A DNA stretch of 56,644 bases from Selaginella moellendorffii. Taxonomy: Eukaryota > Streptophyta > Lycopodiopsida > Selaginellales > Selaginellaceae. This document shows, piece by piece, positions 1 to 10,849 of the stretch. Location: the NCBI RefSeq assembly GCF_000143415.4, contig NW_003314352.1:119310-175953 (forward strand), given 5' to 3'. The translations under genes and the position numbers were made by a program. The notes under the pieces are model-generated. The model did not search any database, was not told the DNA's origin, and saw nothing but the letters and a program-made list of their open reading frames with translations. Numbering within the stretch: position 1 is the stretch's first letter; each line of letters begins with the position of its first letter.

Positions 1-949
1 GATCTCAAGATTCCATTTGATATCATTGTCTAATTCTATGTTAAATAGAAACCATCAACTTTGATAAACTTTAATTTAAAATTATTAAGAATTTCAATAC
101 ATCAATATGACTATATAAAACACAAGAGAGGCTTGAATTTAGATTAAGATAATGTTAATAAATTATGACCTAAATGTTCTTTTAGCAAAAGAGTAATGGT
201 TATAACTACTTTTCATTGGAAGTAACCTAGTAATAGTTTTTTTTTTTCTCACAATGGAAAAAGTTTAAGACAAAAGGCCACACATTAATTCTGCCTTTAT
301 CTCCACCTAGAGCACTTCATTGTGCCTGCACTTAGTGTTTCTAAGCATTATATAGAAGGGTAGAAGTAGTAGATAAATCATTGCTAACTTCAGTATTCTA
401 CAGTGGTGATAATATCTTTTAACAACATTCAAAGTTGAAGCTTGAGAAAGTAAAGGAGGATTGTTTCTCTATTCATCTAAAGGTACATGTGCAACTTAGT
501 TGGATATTTCAAAATTTTCCACAGCTGTATCTCAATCTAGCATTAGTCGACATGAAGAATGAAATGTTGGAGATGCTACCTCTTAAAAAAAGTGGTGCAA
601 CCTTTCCTTTTTCATGCATAAGCTTGATGTTTTCCACAAGATTTTTCACTAGAGACTGATTGATGGACAAGTTTTTAAAGGCTTTAAAATGTGAAAGAAG
701 TTAGTTGGTTCTCTAAGGCTTTAGTTGCCTGATATATTATTCTACTTAGACTAGAGTTTTTGAGAAGGTTATGAAGTGATTTAGTTTGGGAATAAGGATT
801 TTGGCTCCTATACTTAGGAAGGCTGGTGCAACTAGATGAGAATGTTCCCTTATTACTCTTTTGTAGGTCTGAAATTTGACTCACTCATTTAACATCCTAC
901 CTTTCAGATGTAGCCAACTAAACTAAACGAAAATATTGAGATATTAATC

Positions 950-1190
950 TTAACATGTGGTATAGTCCCCTAACTAACTAACAGAGTTGGACTTGAAACC
1001 CTTCAGATACCAAAAGTAAGTTTTTGAATTTAAACTTTTCGAGAGATCACTCTACTTAATACTACTCAAACTTAAAGATGTTTAATCCCAAATATCCTAA
1101 GACCCTTAACTAATTGGAAATAAAGTGCATTTTTGTTCATGAGCCTTTTCTCTTTATATTGGAACTTTAGATTGTCTATAGTCATTCTTT
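950..1190 (+). repeat. Dispersed repeat, copy 1 of 3
   Basis: This copy shares a long diverged sequence with 3,655-3,880 and 4,012-4,285. Shared landmarks in order are a stretch resembling TCCCCTAACTAACTAACAGA, a TAATACCAAA-like stretch, CAAACTTAAAGATGTTTAA, CCTAAGACCCTTAAC and the GTTCATGAGCCTTTTC region. It may be part of an old LTR or a non-autonomous element. The type is not resolved. Confidence 0.6.
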
Positions 1191-3654
1191 TTAGTTGCTT
1201 ACACCTTTTTAGTACATAAAGAATATCTTTAATAGCTATTTAAAAACTCTAGTTAATTTATGTAGCAACAATAAAATAGCAAAACAACCTTTTTATTGCA
1301 TTATTTCCAGTGCCTCCTATGCCTCCTTAAATATATGCTCATTAAATATTGTAAAATAAGAATGTGTAAGAAGTCTATAAAAGCTAGGGGATCCTTCTAT
1401 TATCTAATGCAATAGATGAGATAAATGCCATAAAATTTGGAGAGGCAAGCTATGAGGGATAGATGGGATGCTTCAAAGGAAATAAGATCCATAATTTCTA
1501 TCATAAACTCTACTTTGAAGAGATTGCATATAAATCACAACCAGTAAAAAATTAGTATAATTCCCTTTCTTTTTTTAGAGAAGAAATTTTTTTTATTACA
1601 CAAACATTAGAGCTATGGCTAAATGTGCAAATAAAGTGACTTTTTATGTTGCTCTATTCCTCAAGCCATTTAGTACATATAATTTTAGATTCTAAGAAGT
1701 TCTAACACTTTTTATATAATAATGATATTAAAGAAATAGAGGTTCCCATTAGCTACTGTTGTTGCTATAAAAGATAATGAGAAAGGAAATAAGTTATTAG
1801 ATTTAAACTAGTCTGTTGGCAAACTATAATGTTTTATGAGGTCAATTTCTTCATAGTCAATTTCCTTACTTTCCATAGTTTTAGTTGTGTCCTTGTGTAT
1901 TTTAAACTCATGCAACTATTATACATGTTTAAATGAATGCAATGTCTTCGTACTGTTAAAATATGTTGTACAGCACAATACCTCTTTTGGCAGAAATGTC
2001 AAAAATTTTAACCATTTTAAAGAGTTCTGCAACTACTTTTTGGGTTCTATAAATTGTTTTCTAGAATTTGAATATTGTAAAGGAGTGATTATGGAGGGGG
2101 TAATTGTTTTGTTATATTTTGTTTCATAATACATATTATCATATTTTAACCCTTAAATGTGCTCTCAATAACTTGTTTATAAAGTCTCCTCTCTTGAAAC
2201 AAAAAGAAGTTGCTGCTAGAGTTAATATAGGCATCCTACATTAATAAAGTATTACCTTATTCAACTTGATTATATTGAATTTATAAAACATTTTAAAACT
2301 TGAATTTCTTTCTTGTTCTATAAGCTTTATAAATTATTGCTCCACATTTCTACCATAAGCTTGGCTTTACATATGATCTCCACCATAATGGTTGTATAAG
2401 TTTAATCCTATAATCAGTCATAACTGTTTCACCCAATTCATGAAAATTGATCAGGAAGAAGATTAAAAAGAATGGATGATCTTTATGTTATAGTACTATA
2501 ATGAGCGTATTACCTAAGCAGGGTAACATGTATATACATGAGAAAATAAGCAGCAAAAAGCAAAAATTGACAATTGATAACACATCAAAGTAATATATAT
2601 TAGAATCCAACAATAAAATTGGATTAAGAAGAATTTAGCATAGAGGAAAAAATCAATCTTTATGTGGCTAATGAAAAAATATTTAAAGCTAATATAACCA
2701 TTTTTTCCACATATTGTAATCCTAATAATTTTTTTATAGATTCCTAAATTCAAATATAAAAACCTTGCTCTTTTAAATATATAAGGATAATTCAAATTAA
2801 AAAATCAATAAGTGGAAATATAGATACAAATTTTTATTATTAAAAATATTAATAATTAAAATATATGAGATCCAATAGCTATAATGCCATATACTTATAT
2901 TAGCATTAATTGATATGCACATTTTTGTATTCCATTTCCATATTCAATGCACTTATATTGGTGGAGATGAGAGGTAGCTTTGTCCTTAAGGAGTGTTTGG
3001 ATTTGGGATTTTAATTTAGATTTAACTTTTACATTGTCTAGATCCTCCTTTCCTTAGCTTTCTCAACTTCTTTTCTTTTTCTTTTTCTTTTTAACTTTGG
3101 AGTAGCAGTTGGTGCAGTTGCTTGATGCTATGTAGTTATAATTGAACAATCAAACTCAATTGATGGCAGCATTCATAGCACATGCTACAACTCATCCTAC
3201 TCTTACTGCCAATCCTTGTGTTCAACTGAAGTTTTTCTGTAAGAGTCATGGAGATAATATATACCATTAGTTTGATCATTTTACGATGATTGTCACACAT
3301 TATTTTTAGGATGATGTTTAGCATTTGCGTGAGTTTCCCATGTATCTCCAAGGGACAGCACTGAATGGTTTGAGAGTAGCCACTCATGAGGATTGGAGCA
3401 TTCTCTAGTGAATTTGTAGGTGGTGTTAATTGTTCTTAATCCCTTTATAAAAAATATTTTAGTTGTTACACATGCACAATTTCTGGAGGATTGGCTTATT
3501 GGTTATCATGCTAAACCTCATAAACTTGTGGTCCAACTTGCCACAACACCCAATACCGTCCCTTCCACTGAGCAAGGAGTTATAAATTTGGGGAAACAAA
3601 TTAACACCAAATCATCCATTTTGTACTCTATAAGTGTTTGGCAGACTTTTCTTG

Positions 3655-3880
3655 GACCAATGGAAGGATGCTTATTAAATACTAAATGTAAGCTCTTAAG
3701 TTTTGGACTTCTTGGGCACCTAGCCCAATACTATTCAAACCTAAAGACACTTAACCCTAAGTATTCTAAGACCCTTAACCATTTGGAAAAAGGGGTGCAC
3801 TCTTGTTCATAAGCTCTTTCCCTTTATATTTGAACCCTTATAGATCGTCTCTTGAGTCGTTCCTTTTGGTTGTTTACAAT
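3655..3880 (+). repeat. Dispersed repeat, copy 2 of 3
   Basis: This copy lacks the left 60 bases found in the other two. It is close to copy 3: both contain CCTAAG(T/A)AT, ACCCTTAACCATTTGGAAAA, a GGGGTG stretch and the ATCGTCTC(T/G)TGAGTCGTTCC box. Confidence 0.6.
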
Positions 3881-4011
3881 CCACCACACTTCTTTACAAG
3901 TTCATGCCCTCGTGAATGGAAGTTGAGAGCCACAGCTCTCTTGAGAGCCCCGCTCTCTTGACACTCTACCCTTTGGGTCGAGCCCAGCGAAAGTAAATTG
4001 AACCTGCTAGA

Positions 4012-4285
4012 TGTCAATCAACATGTGGTGCGATTCCCCTAGCTAACTAATAGAGTCAGACCCGAGACCTCTCTAATACCAAATATAAGCTTTTAAGTTT
4101 TAGACTTCCCAGGAGGTCACCCAACCTAGTCTTATTCAAACCTAAGGATGCTTAACCCTAAGTATCTCAAAACCCTTAACCATTTGGAAAAAGGGGTGTA
4201 ATCTTGTTCATGGGCTCTTTCCCTCTATATTTGAAGCTTTATGGATCGTCTCTCGAGTCGTTCCCTTTGGTTGTTTACACTAAAC
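4012..4285 (+). repeat. Dispersed repeat, copy 3 of 3
   Basis: This is the longest copy and includes the left part shared with copy 1. It lies just upstream of the decayed integrase on the opposite strand, so the repeat could be LTR material of the same element family. That link is inference. Confidence 0.6.
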
Positions 4286-4493
4286 CCAAAACCTAGTATC
4301 GGTAGTTTGGCAATCACAAATGTAAACTTAATTATGTTGGTAAAATTAGACCACGATAATATAGGAATTTATATGGTGAAGCATTAACAAAACTTTACAC
4401 CCTTGTGATATACATATACTAAAGATATAGCAAATAATTATCCCAATCCAAATGCTGAAAGTTTAAATACTTTGCGATCATCCCTCTGAAAGT

Positions 4494-4990
4494 CTAAATA
4501 AAACCATCTGACTGTGGATGATAAGCATTTGTGAAAGTGTGGCATAACCCTAATCGATATGTTAAAATGCAAAAATACCTCAACCATAAATGTGGGACCA
4601 TTATTCGAAAGAATTGACTTTGGATAGGAATGTTAAAACACCATTTGATTGAAGGGGAAGTAAGTTGCAGATACACCAGTAAGAACTCTAATTTCCACCT
4701 AGTGAGGCAAGTAATTAAAAGCAATAATGATATACTCACTGCTAACAATTGACTGTGGAAAAGACCTATCATATAAAATGCCACCAACTCAAATAGGTAG
4801 GAAATTGTAATTGACTTCAACCCTCCTTTTGTAACAAAAGTGAGAGTATTACAAATTTGGCACTAAATATAGTTATGTAAATATTGGATAACATCACGTT
4901 GCATCTTCAATTAAGAGAAAGATCTATGCAGCTCTTTAGTCATACAATGATGTCCCATATGCCTACATAAAATAAATAAATCATGATAAG
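4494..4990 (-). mobile_element. Decayed Ty3/gypsy integrase fragment
   Basis: On the minus strand a broken frame reads in the order of a gypsy integrase. A zinc-binding-like part comes first (GHHCMTKELH-like, then a CQIC stretch, interrupted by stops). It is followed by a catalytic-core-like stretch ending HTFTNAYHPQSDG, the conserved tail of the D,D-35-E core in gypsy elements. Reverse transcriptase and RNase H are not recognisable nearby. Stops and frameshifts show it is non-functional. A related stretch lies at about 21,880-22,010. Confidence 0.65.
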
Positions 4991-5175
4991 TGTGGAAAAA
5001 ATATGAAATAAAGATTGAAAGCACCACCAGCCATAATAATCATCAGAATCCGTCCTTACAAAATAGAGAAGGTCATCTTTAAGACATCAAAGCTCTTAAA
5101 TAATTTAAGCCAACTTTAGAATGTGCACCATGTTAATATCATTAAATAATTTGCTGCACATGCATGCAGCAATGC

Positions 5176-5830
5176 TCATAACAAAGAATACTGTACACAT
5201 TTGTCCACCACATTGCTGGCTTTGATAAAGAAACACTGGAATAAAAAAAGCAGAGTCAAACATCTGGAACATCTCTAGTAAGTTTGATATCTTTTAGAGC
5301 AGGAGGGCTTTGATACCACAACAAATCCTCACATATCAGGTTACCTTGCCCTCGCACCAAAACAGCAAGGTTGAAGAAAATCTTATGCACTTCTCCTATT
5401 TGATTTTGGATCTCTCTCTCTCGTTCCTCGATGATGGCTTCATTGAATATAAGGTCGTTCTCCAGACGCAAAACATCTTGCCTGGATCAATCAGCCAGTT
5501 CAGAGATGAAGGAAGAATGGACGGAGGGTGGATACGCTTCTTCCCATTCGGCACCTTTCTTCTGGACTGCTTGAAGCAGAACTGTCTGGAAATCTCTTGC
5601 AAGCTTTACATCCGGCCTGTATCATCGATCAATGAATAAACATCCAGAATAAAAGAAGAGAAGATTATGTTACACTCATCTTAAGTCAAGGATTTTGATT
5701 CGTTTTCTCTCTCGTCCAGTCACAAATTGCGGCAACAAATTGGGAACATGACCTCGAATGCGTTGAAGGAAGCAAGCAAAGTCGACCAGTGTTCCAGGAC
5801 TTGCGGACACTCATGTTGATTTGGAAAACG
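5176..5830 (-). pseudogene. Rearranged pseudogene copy of the SYP2 syntaxin gene
   Basis: This is a diverged partial duplicate of the intact syntaxin gene at 11,586-12,739. Matching parts are the 3' flank (5,176-5,234, like 11,505-11,564), the SNARE-motif exon (5,320-5,490 on the minus strand, reading FNEAIIEERE and QNQIGEVHKIF) and the linker exon (5,527-5,635). Exon 4 is missing and the SNARE exon has lost several residues. Two pieces are flipped relative to the rest: about 5,258-5,292, matching the end of exon 6, and about 5,718-5,795, matching exon 2. A short piece of exon 1 then follows in the original orientation. No membrane anchor and no continuous frame remain, so it is almost certainly non-functional. 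Confidence 0.8.
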
Positions 5831-6306
5831 AGCAGTGCCTCAAGACCTGGATGAGTCTGAAGACGAACAAGCGATGGTGGAGATATATGATGTTAGACCC
5901 GATGGTTTCCTTCCCCTAGGTACGTACAGTACATCAACTATAGCTAACTGTTTTCAGCCAACGGGAACCCTCAAGTACCCGAACCCTTTACCTCTTGCAA
6001 GCCTATGGTGATGGACCTTTGTTTTCTTTTTCCGAGTTTGTGGTTTGAGATTTAGTGGCTTTTGATCAGGAAAAGAACCTCAAGCTTGTTTGTAAAGTCG
6101 GCTCTTACAAGTTTGTGATAAAAAACGGGGACATAAAAGAATGGTTTGTAAACGGAAAGAATGACGCTATTGTAGTTCCTGTTGGAGGTCAGATACAAAA
6201 AGCAGAGGGGTGTTTGGCATTTGACACGAGCTTTTCTCTTTTCAGAAATATGTTATGCTGCTACTGGCTTGGATATCATGTAACTTATTTCGTTTTTTAC
6301 CTTTGA
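5831..6306 (+). pseudogene. Macro-domain gene fragment
   Basis: On the plus strand a frame at 6,055-6,306 contains the start of a macro (ADP-ribose-binding) domain: KNGDIKEWFVNGKNDAIV, comparable to the family's GDIT-W-VD-DAIVN-A-N signature. After that the expected N-A-N and GGGG loop is replaced by unrelated sequence and the frame ends, so the ligand-binding loop is missing. Upstream, an exon-like stretch (about 5,831-5,920, ending at a CCTAG/GTACGT donor) and an acceptor at about 5,957 suggest remains of a multi-exon gene. The link between these parts is inference. It is probably a truncated copy, though an unusual active gene cannot be ruled out. Confidence 0.4.
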
Positions 6307-6827
6307 ACTGCCAGGACAAGTTAGTGTGCCCACAATCTAAACTTCTTTCTGAAGTACAAGGAAGGACAGCTAAATTTCCTTATTCTCTTTGGAGTACCTG
6401 AGATAAAGAAGAGCAAACTGCACCAGCTATACCAAGACAAACACAAACAAGAAACCAAATACTACGAAGAGGAAATGCTAGAGTGAAAATTCAGAAGAAA
6501 AGCTTGGTTGTGTGATTCTATGCAGCGAACGTGGAATTATATACACAAATGGCTGGCGGCTAGCCTTGCAGGATGAATCAACGCGAGAGCACCGAGGTGG
6601 TCTCTCGGTCAACCCCGAAGAATACCTGGTCCGAGTGGACGAGAGTGCTCCAAACTGCTGCTGTGCTGATTGGAAGGAGCAAGTCTTGTACTGGGTGAGT
6701 CTAATAACGTCTACATGCTCCTTTTCTATCGACACAAGATCTGATCAAACCCTGTGATGGTTTCGTCAAAGGCTCGGATTGATGTCTTTTTTTCAAGTCG
6801 TCATTTTCTTTCATGTTGAAATGTCCA
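6307..6827. other. Intergenic stretch with unassigned short frames
   Basis: Short overlapping frames occur on both strands around 6,480-6,757, for example a plus-strand stretch beginning IYTNGWRLAL. None matches a family I know. It may be remnant exons or the 3' region of the PPR gene that ends at 6,828. Confidence 0.4.
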
Positions 6828-8519
6828 CTAAGTAAAGTTAAGAAGCGTGGCCGACCTGGATCCCCTCTCACCGTCCTCCTGGATGATACAAGCACTCAGC
6901 AAGCTCAGCCTCGACATGAGATCATCGCAGCCTGCAAACTTGATCTCGATTAGTTCCTCCGCCTCAGCAAGCCACCCCGACCTCGCGAACAGGTCCACCA
7001 GGCACCGGTAGTGATCCAGCTTCACCTCCATCCCCCTATCATCTCTCATGGACCGAAAGTTGGCGAGGCCCTCGCCAAGCAACCCCGCATGGCTGCAAGA
7101 GAAGAGCACGCTGAGCAAAGTCACCGAGTCTGGAGCCAGTCCCACCTGGTCCATAGCCCACAAAACTTCGAGCGCCTGCCTCGCGAGGCCCAGCTCCGCG
7201 TAAGCTCCGATCATGGAGTTGAAGCTCACCGCGTTCCTCTCCTCCATCCCGTCAAACACTGCCCGGGCTTGGTCCACAGCGCCGCACCTCCCATACATGG
7301 TCACCAGCGCCGAGCCGACCATCAAGTCCGAGTAGAACCCCATGGCTAGAACTCGAGAGTGGAGCTGGCGTCCCGCTCGCAAGCTCGCCGTCGTAGAGAA
7401 TCCCCCAAGCAAGCTCACGAACGTCAGCTCGGTGGACCTCACCCCGTCCTGGTCCATCTGCCGGAGGATCGCCACGCAAGTCACGCTGTCACGCTGCTGG
7501 GCGAAAGCTGCGATGAGCGCGTTCCAAGTCGAGCTCTCCCTCCACACCATGGAGTCGAACACCTGCTTTGATTCCGCTGGGCTCCCACACTTGCCGTAAG
7601 CGTCCACCAGTGCCGACTTTAGGCAGTCGTTCTCCAGTCCGTCCTCGACAATCCTGGCATGAACTCTCCGGCTGTGTTCCAGGTCCCCCAGACCCGCAAA
7701 GGCGTCGACCACGCTCACGAAAGTCACCTCGTTGGCTCTCACGGGCATTCTCTCGTAGAGCTCGACGCACTCCCGGTACAGTCCCTGCTGAGCGTAAGCT
7801 GCTATCAACGCGTTCCAGGAGACCACATCGTTCTTCGAGGAGATCTTCTCGAACACCATCCTAGCAGCGCCAAAGTCAGCACACTTCCCATACATAGTGA
7901 CCAAAGCCGTCGCCACCACCAAGTCTCGATCAAAGCCTTCTTCGACCACACGGCTGTGGACTCGCTTGCACTCTCTCGGGTCCAGCAGCCCAGAGCACGC
8001 ACTAATCACGTTCACGTAAGTCACAAAGTTGGCCTTCACACCGTCCAAGTCCATCTTCCGGAAGAGAGCAAGTGCCCCGCTGTAGTCCCCGTTGACGGCA
8101 AATGCAGCGATCGCAATCGTCCAGGAGTAGACATTGCACGTCTTGATGGAGCTAAACACCAGCCATGCCTTGTCCAAGCTTCCACACTTGCCATACATCT
8201 CCACCAAGCAGTTCAGGAGCAATCTTTCGGGACGCTGCCTCCATCTCTCGTAGATAGTTGCATGAAGACGTTCCCCCTCAGCCAAAAGCTTGTAGTCTCC
8301 ACACTTGAGTAGCAAATGCGCGTAAGTCTGAGCGCCTTCGTCTACCCCTGCCTGGACCAGTCTGTCTACTTGATCCCTGACCTTCCCCTTCTCAGCCTCT
8401 ATTCTTCCCTGCTCGCTTAAAAACTTGTAGTCCCTTCTGGAAACCAAGACCACCTCCCAGATTTTGGAGAACGTAAGCTTCACTGGATTACTTCGTCGCC
8501 TGTTTAGAATTGCCAACAT
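6828..8519 (-). CDS. PLS-class pentatricopeptide repeat protein (organelle RNA-binding)
   Basis: Intronless frame of 563 residues from an ATG at 8,519; the TTG codon just upstream is not a start. After about 100 residues it shows successive PPR motifs in the P-L-S pattern, with hallmark phrases such as LVEMYGKCGSLDKAWLVF, DVVSWNALIAAYAQQG and VTFVSVV. PPR proteins of this class bind organellar transcripts and guide C-to-U editing or processing. No DYW deaminase domain is present. The C-terminal part resembles an E-motif start (SLLSACIIQEDGERG) but ends abruptly, so it may be truncated or act with a separate DYW partner. Plastid or mitochondrial targeting is likely for the family, but the N-terminus is not a clear transit peptide. 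Confidence 0.9.
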   Translation of the reverse strand: MLAILNRRRSNPVKLTFSKIWEVVLVSRRDYKFLSEQGRIEAEKGKVRDQVDRLVQAGVDEGAQTYAHLLLKCGDYKLLAEGERLHATIYERWRQRPERLLLNCLVEMYGKCGSLDKAWLVFSSIKTCNVYSWTIAIAAFAVNGDYSGALALFRKMDLDGVKANFVTYVNVISACSGLLDPRECKRVHSRVVEEGFDRDLVVATALVTMYGKCADFGAARMVFEKISSKNDVVSWNALIAAYAQQGLYRECVELYERMPVRANEVTFVSVVDAFAGLGDLEHSRRVHARIVEDGLENDCLKSALVDAYGKCGSPAESKQVFDSMVWRESSTWNALIAAFAQQRDSVTCVAILRQMDQDGVRSTELTFVSLLGGFSTTASLRAGRQLHSRVLAMGFYSDLMVGSALVTMYGRCGAVDQARAVFDGMEERNAVSFNSMIGAYAELGLARQALEVLWAMDQVGLAPDSVTLLSVLFSCSHAGLLGEGLANFRSMRDDRGMEVKLDHYRCLVDLFARSGWLAEAEELIEIKFAGCDDLMSRLSLLSACIIQEDGERGSRSATLLNFT

Positions 8520-8663
8520 CAAGAAGATCAGTCACAAAAGAATCGTGGATACATCTCACCGGTAAGCTGCAAAGGAAAAACCCTGCTTCTGCTCTTATTG
8601 GAAGTCTCAAAATACAACGCTCTATACCTCAAAGAACTGTTTATTTACTAGGATATACCAGAA

Positions 8664-9894
8664 TCAGCGACAGTCGAAGTAGCTCTCCAGGGTGTTCGTT
8701 TCAAGAACGTTGGACGGCATGGATCCCAAGGGTGCTGGAGATATGAGGAGCTCGTGGTGTATGTACCGCTGCAAACTAACCGCGTCAAGTGGGAGAACAG
8801 ATGAGAATGAACTTACAGCCAGCTGATTAACAATGTCTACCGACGTATCGATGTGCCAGTCAGGCTCGAGTTGCCTCACGAAGGAGCACCTCCCAGCCTC
8901 GGAACTGCAAAAGAGTACCTGAATTCAAAGCACCAACTCAGTGAAAAACCTTTTGCAAAAAGTACTTCGGCTTCACCTTGTTACGGTTGAAGTTTGCTTT
9001 GCTGAACAGGCCGATCTGATCCAACGCGGCGAGTATTGCTTCCTGCACAGATATCTGTGAGCAGCGAAGATACACATCCATACACACACCTCGCTTGCAT
9101 CATCGTTAACTCTGGACATCAGGTAGAGATCACAGCACTGGGCCAGTTCTAGGAGAACGTCAGCTGCCGCTGGTCGCACCACAGCATGATTCTGTTAGCG
9201 AGAACTTGACGATTGTCAAACACGCCTAAACTTTCATCGTGAAAAAAGCTAAACTCGGAGTAGAATGCAAACTCACAAGGAGGAAGCTACCTCGAGATCA
9301 GCAGTCGAATTTTCCTGAAGCACCACTCCAAGTAGTTGGCAAGTCACCTGGTCACGAATTTCACCATGTCAACACAGAAGAAAAGTTATAAACTTCGCTA
9401 CCTTTCGTCCACCTTTGAGCTGACGCTTCACCGACTGAGCCAAAGTGAGCTAAAAGGAAGAAGAGAGCGCATTGTCACTACACAAAGAAGAAGGAAACGA
9501 TTTTTTTTCTAGCTTACCTTTGATAAAGGAGCCTCCTGGATGGCCACTCCACGCTGCCTGGCTTGTGATCCACGGGACTCAATCGCAGTGGAGCTGCCAG
9601 AGGTGGAGTCCGAAGAGGACGAGGAGGGAGCCTCCACTTTGGCGGTGGGCTTGGGACGACGAACTGGATTGGAGCTTCTCATGTACCTCCAGGTACACAC
9701 CAGAGCTATGGCAAACCCTGCGATTGCCCCGATGGAGCTAGCATCCTACAATTTCCCCGAGCTAAGAATCGGTGTTCTTGAGAGCAAAGCGCTGCTCTTA
9801 CCTTGTGATGCATGAGAAAGGAGACTAGAGCTGACATCTTCTTGCTGGCAGCTCGGAATATCTGCGCGAGCTCCTCCAGCACCTCATTCGCCAT
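8664..9894 (-). CDS. PEX22: Peroxin 22, peroxisomal membrane anchor of the PEX4 ubiquitin-conjugating enzyme
   Basis: Eight exons are inferred: 9,894-9,802, 9,745-9,518, 9,449-9,402, 9,347-9,291, 9,191-9,090, 9,042-8,977, 8,918-8,817 and 8,768-8,664. Together they give 266 residues, close to the plant PEX22 length, and every junction keeps frame. Residues about 32-52 form one membrane segment (ASSIGAIAGFAIAL), followed by a basic, Ser-rich linker. The soluble domain carries plant PEX22 signatures: LTLAQSVKRQLKGGRKVTC, VRPAAADVLLELA, CDLYLMSRV and FVRQLEPDWHID. Established role: it holds PEX4 (an E2) at the peroxisome for monoubiquitination and recycling of the import receptor PEX5. It is divergent from the zinc-ribbon gene at 10,182. 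Confidence 0.9.
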
Positions 9895-10181
9895 TCCGAT
9901 GAGCTCCCAGATCGATCGCGCCCTGCGTTCTTCGCTTGCATCGAAAACCTAGACTCTCGATCCAGATCTTACCTCGCGATTTCGGAAACTCTCGCGTCGA
10001 CCGGCTCAGCGCCTCGAATTCCTGGCACCACGCGCCTTGCCGCAATCGCGCCCTTCGATCACGCCATAGCCCACTGGAAGGAACAAATATTCCTCCGCGA
10101 CTCGGTTAGAATGACTGAGATGGTATATTCTAGAGACCTCGACGGAATGTACGTTGGAAGAAATTAGGGTTCTTGGGCGCG
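9895..10181. promoter_or_regulatory. Shared divergent promoter region
   Basis: This is the 287 bases between the start codons of PEX22 (-) and the zinc-ribbon gene (+). The region is GC-rich with no obvious TATA box at a standard distance and holds no other gene. Shared regulation is inferred only from the spacing. Confidence 0.45.
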
Positions 10182-10653
10182 ATGGACGACGTCGTCTTCA
10201 GGTATTCGCTTCGTTCTTTTGATTCGATCGATCCCATTGAATCCATCCATCGAAATCTCTCGCAGCTGTGTGTGCTGTGGCGCGCTTCTCAATCTCGATC
10301 CTTCCAACGTCTACCCTGCCGATACGTATTTCGAGGCCGGGAACAAGGGGACGATCTCCTTCACCGCCATCGACGACACGAAATTCAGGCAAGAGCGCGA
10401 CAAGAGGATTTTCCCCTTCTTCGAGACGATCGATCACTGGGGGATCCAGCGCGACCGGATCAAGCTGTTGTGCATTTCTTGCGGGAAGCTCGTTGGCTAC
10501 ATTTACAAAGATGGGCCGGCCATCACCGACAATCCAACAGGGCAGTATGGATTTGGGCCGAGCCAAGTAGTTCCTCGACTTCCAAGGTATCGACTCAAGA
10601 TCAAAGCTTTGCATCAATCCAGGGCCGGAGCAGCAGCACAGCAAGGAAAGTAG
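10182..10653 (+). CDS. Small zinc-ribbon protein, At4g08330-like family, copy A
   Basis: Two exons are inferred: 10,182-10,201 and 10,266-10,653. The first carries only MDDVVF and two bases of a Ser codon. Splicing rebuilds VVFSCVCCGALLNLDPSN, which matches the family's SCGSCGY-LNL-SSN start, so the ATG at 10,219 inside the intron is not the start. A CxxC pair at the front and a second pair (LCISCGKLVGY) form a Mis18/Yippee-like zinc site. The protein is about 135 residues and ends in a short YRLKIKAL-type segment. The molecular function is unknown; plant members are annotated as possibly chloroplastic. A paralogue lies head-on at 10,850-11,355. Confidence 0.85.
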
Positions 10654-10679
10654 CTCTAGAGAAATCGTTATAGCTCTTC

Positions 10680-10840
10680 GAAACTTCCAGGGAGAACTTC
10701 GGTGATCTTCACTTTGTGGTGCTGGTGATGATCAAGGCTATTTGGAAACTTACTTTGGCTTGAAGAGAGATCTTTGGCCGACGCATTAGAAACTTCCTGT
10801 AGAGGTCCAGGAAGAGCTTTGGTGATCTTCAGTCCAAGAG
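10680..10840 (-). pseudogene. Two tail fragments of the zinc-ribbon family
   Basis: On the minus strand, 10,713-10,682 reads VKITEVLPGSF and 10,830-10,798 reads LKITKALPGPL. These are the same short C-terminal segment as VKITKVLPEQ in the intact gene at 10,850-11,355. They lie in tandem directly downstream of that gene and have no attached domain. They look like leftovers of tandem duplications, although 3'-UTR repetition is an alternative. Confidence 0.55.
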
Positions 10841-10849
10841 AAGTCTCCT

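Larger units (their letters stand above)
1..4490. repeat. AT-rich repeat DNA without intact genes
   Basis: This stretch is AT-rich, and all reading frames are short with no family resemblance. It contains diverged copies of a dispersed repeat, annotated separately. Around 3,230-3,400 on the plus strand, a frame interrupted by stops reads like a retrotransposon gag segment (a short HLREFPMYLQGTAL stretch), which is weak evidence for a decayed LTR element. I see no RNA gene and no convincing exon. Confidence 0.6.

Noticed and set aside
7659-8312. Plus-strand frame of 217 codons opposite the PPR gene
   Set aside because: It is a shadow of the minus-strand PPR gene, with repetitive His/Gln/Ser-rich content and no family match.
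10219-10265. ATG at 10,219 as start of zinc-ribbon copy A
   Set aside because: It lies inside the inferred intron. Splicing from the ATG at 10,182 gives a far better match to the family's first Cys motif.
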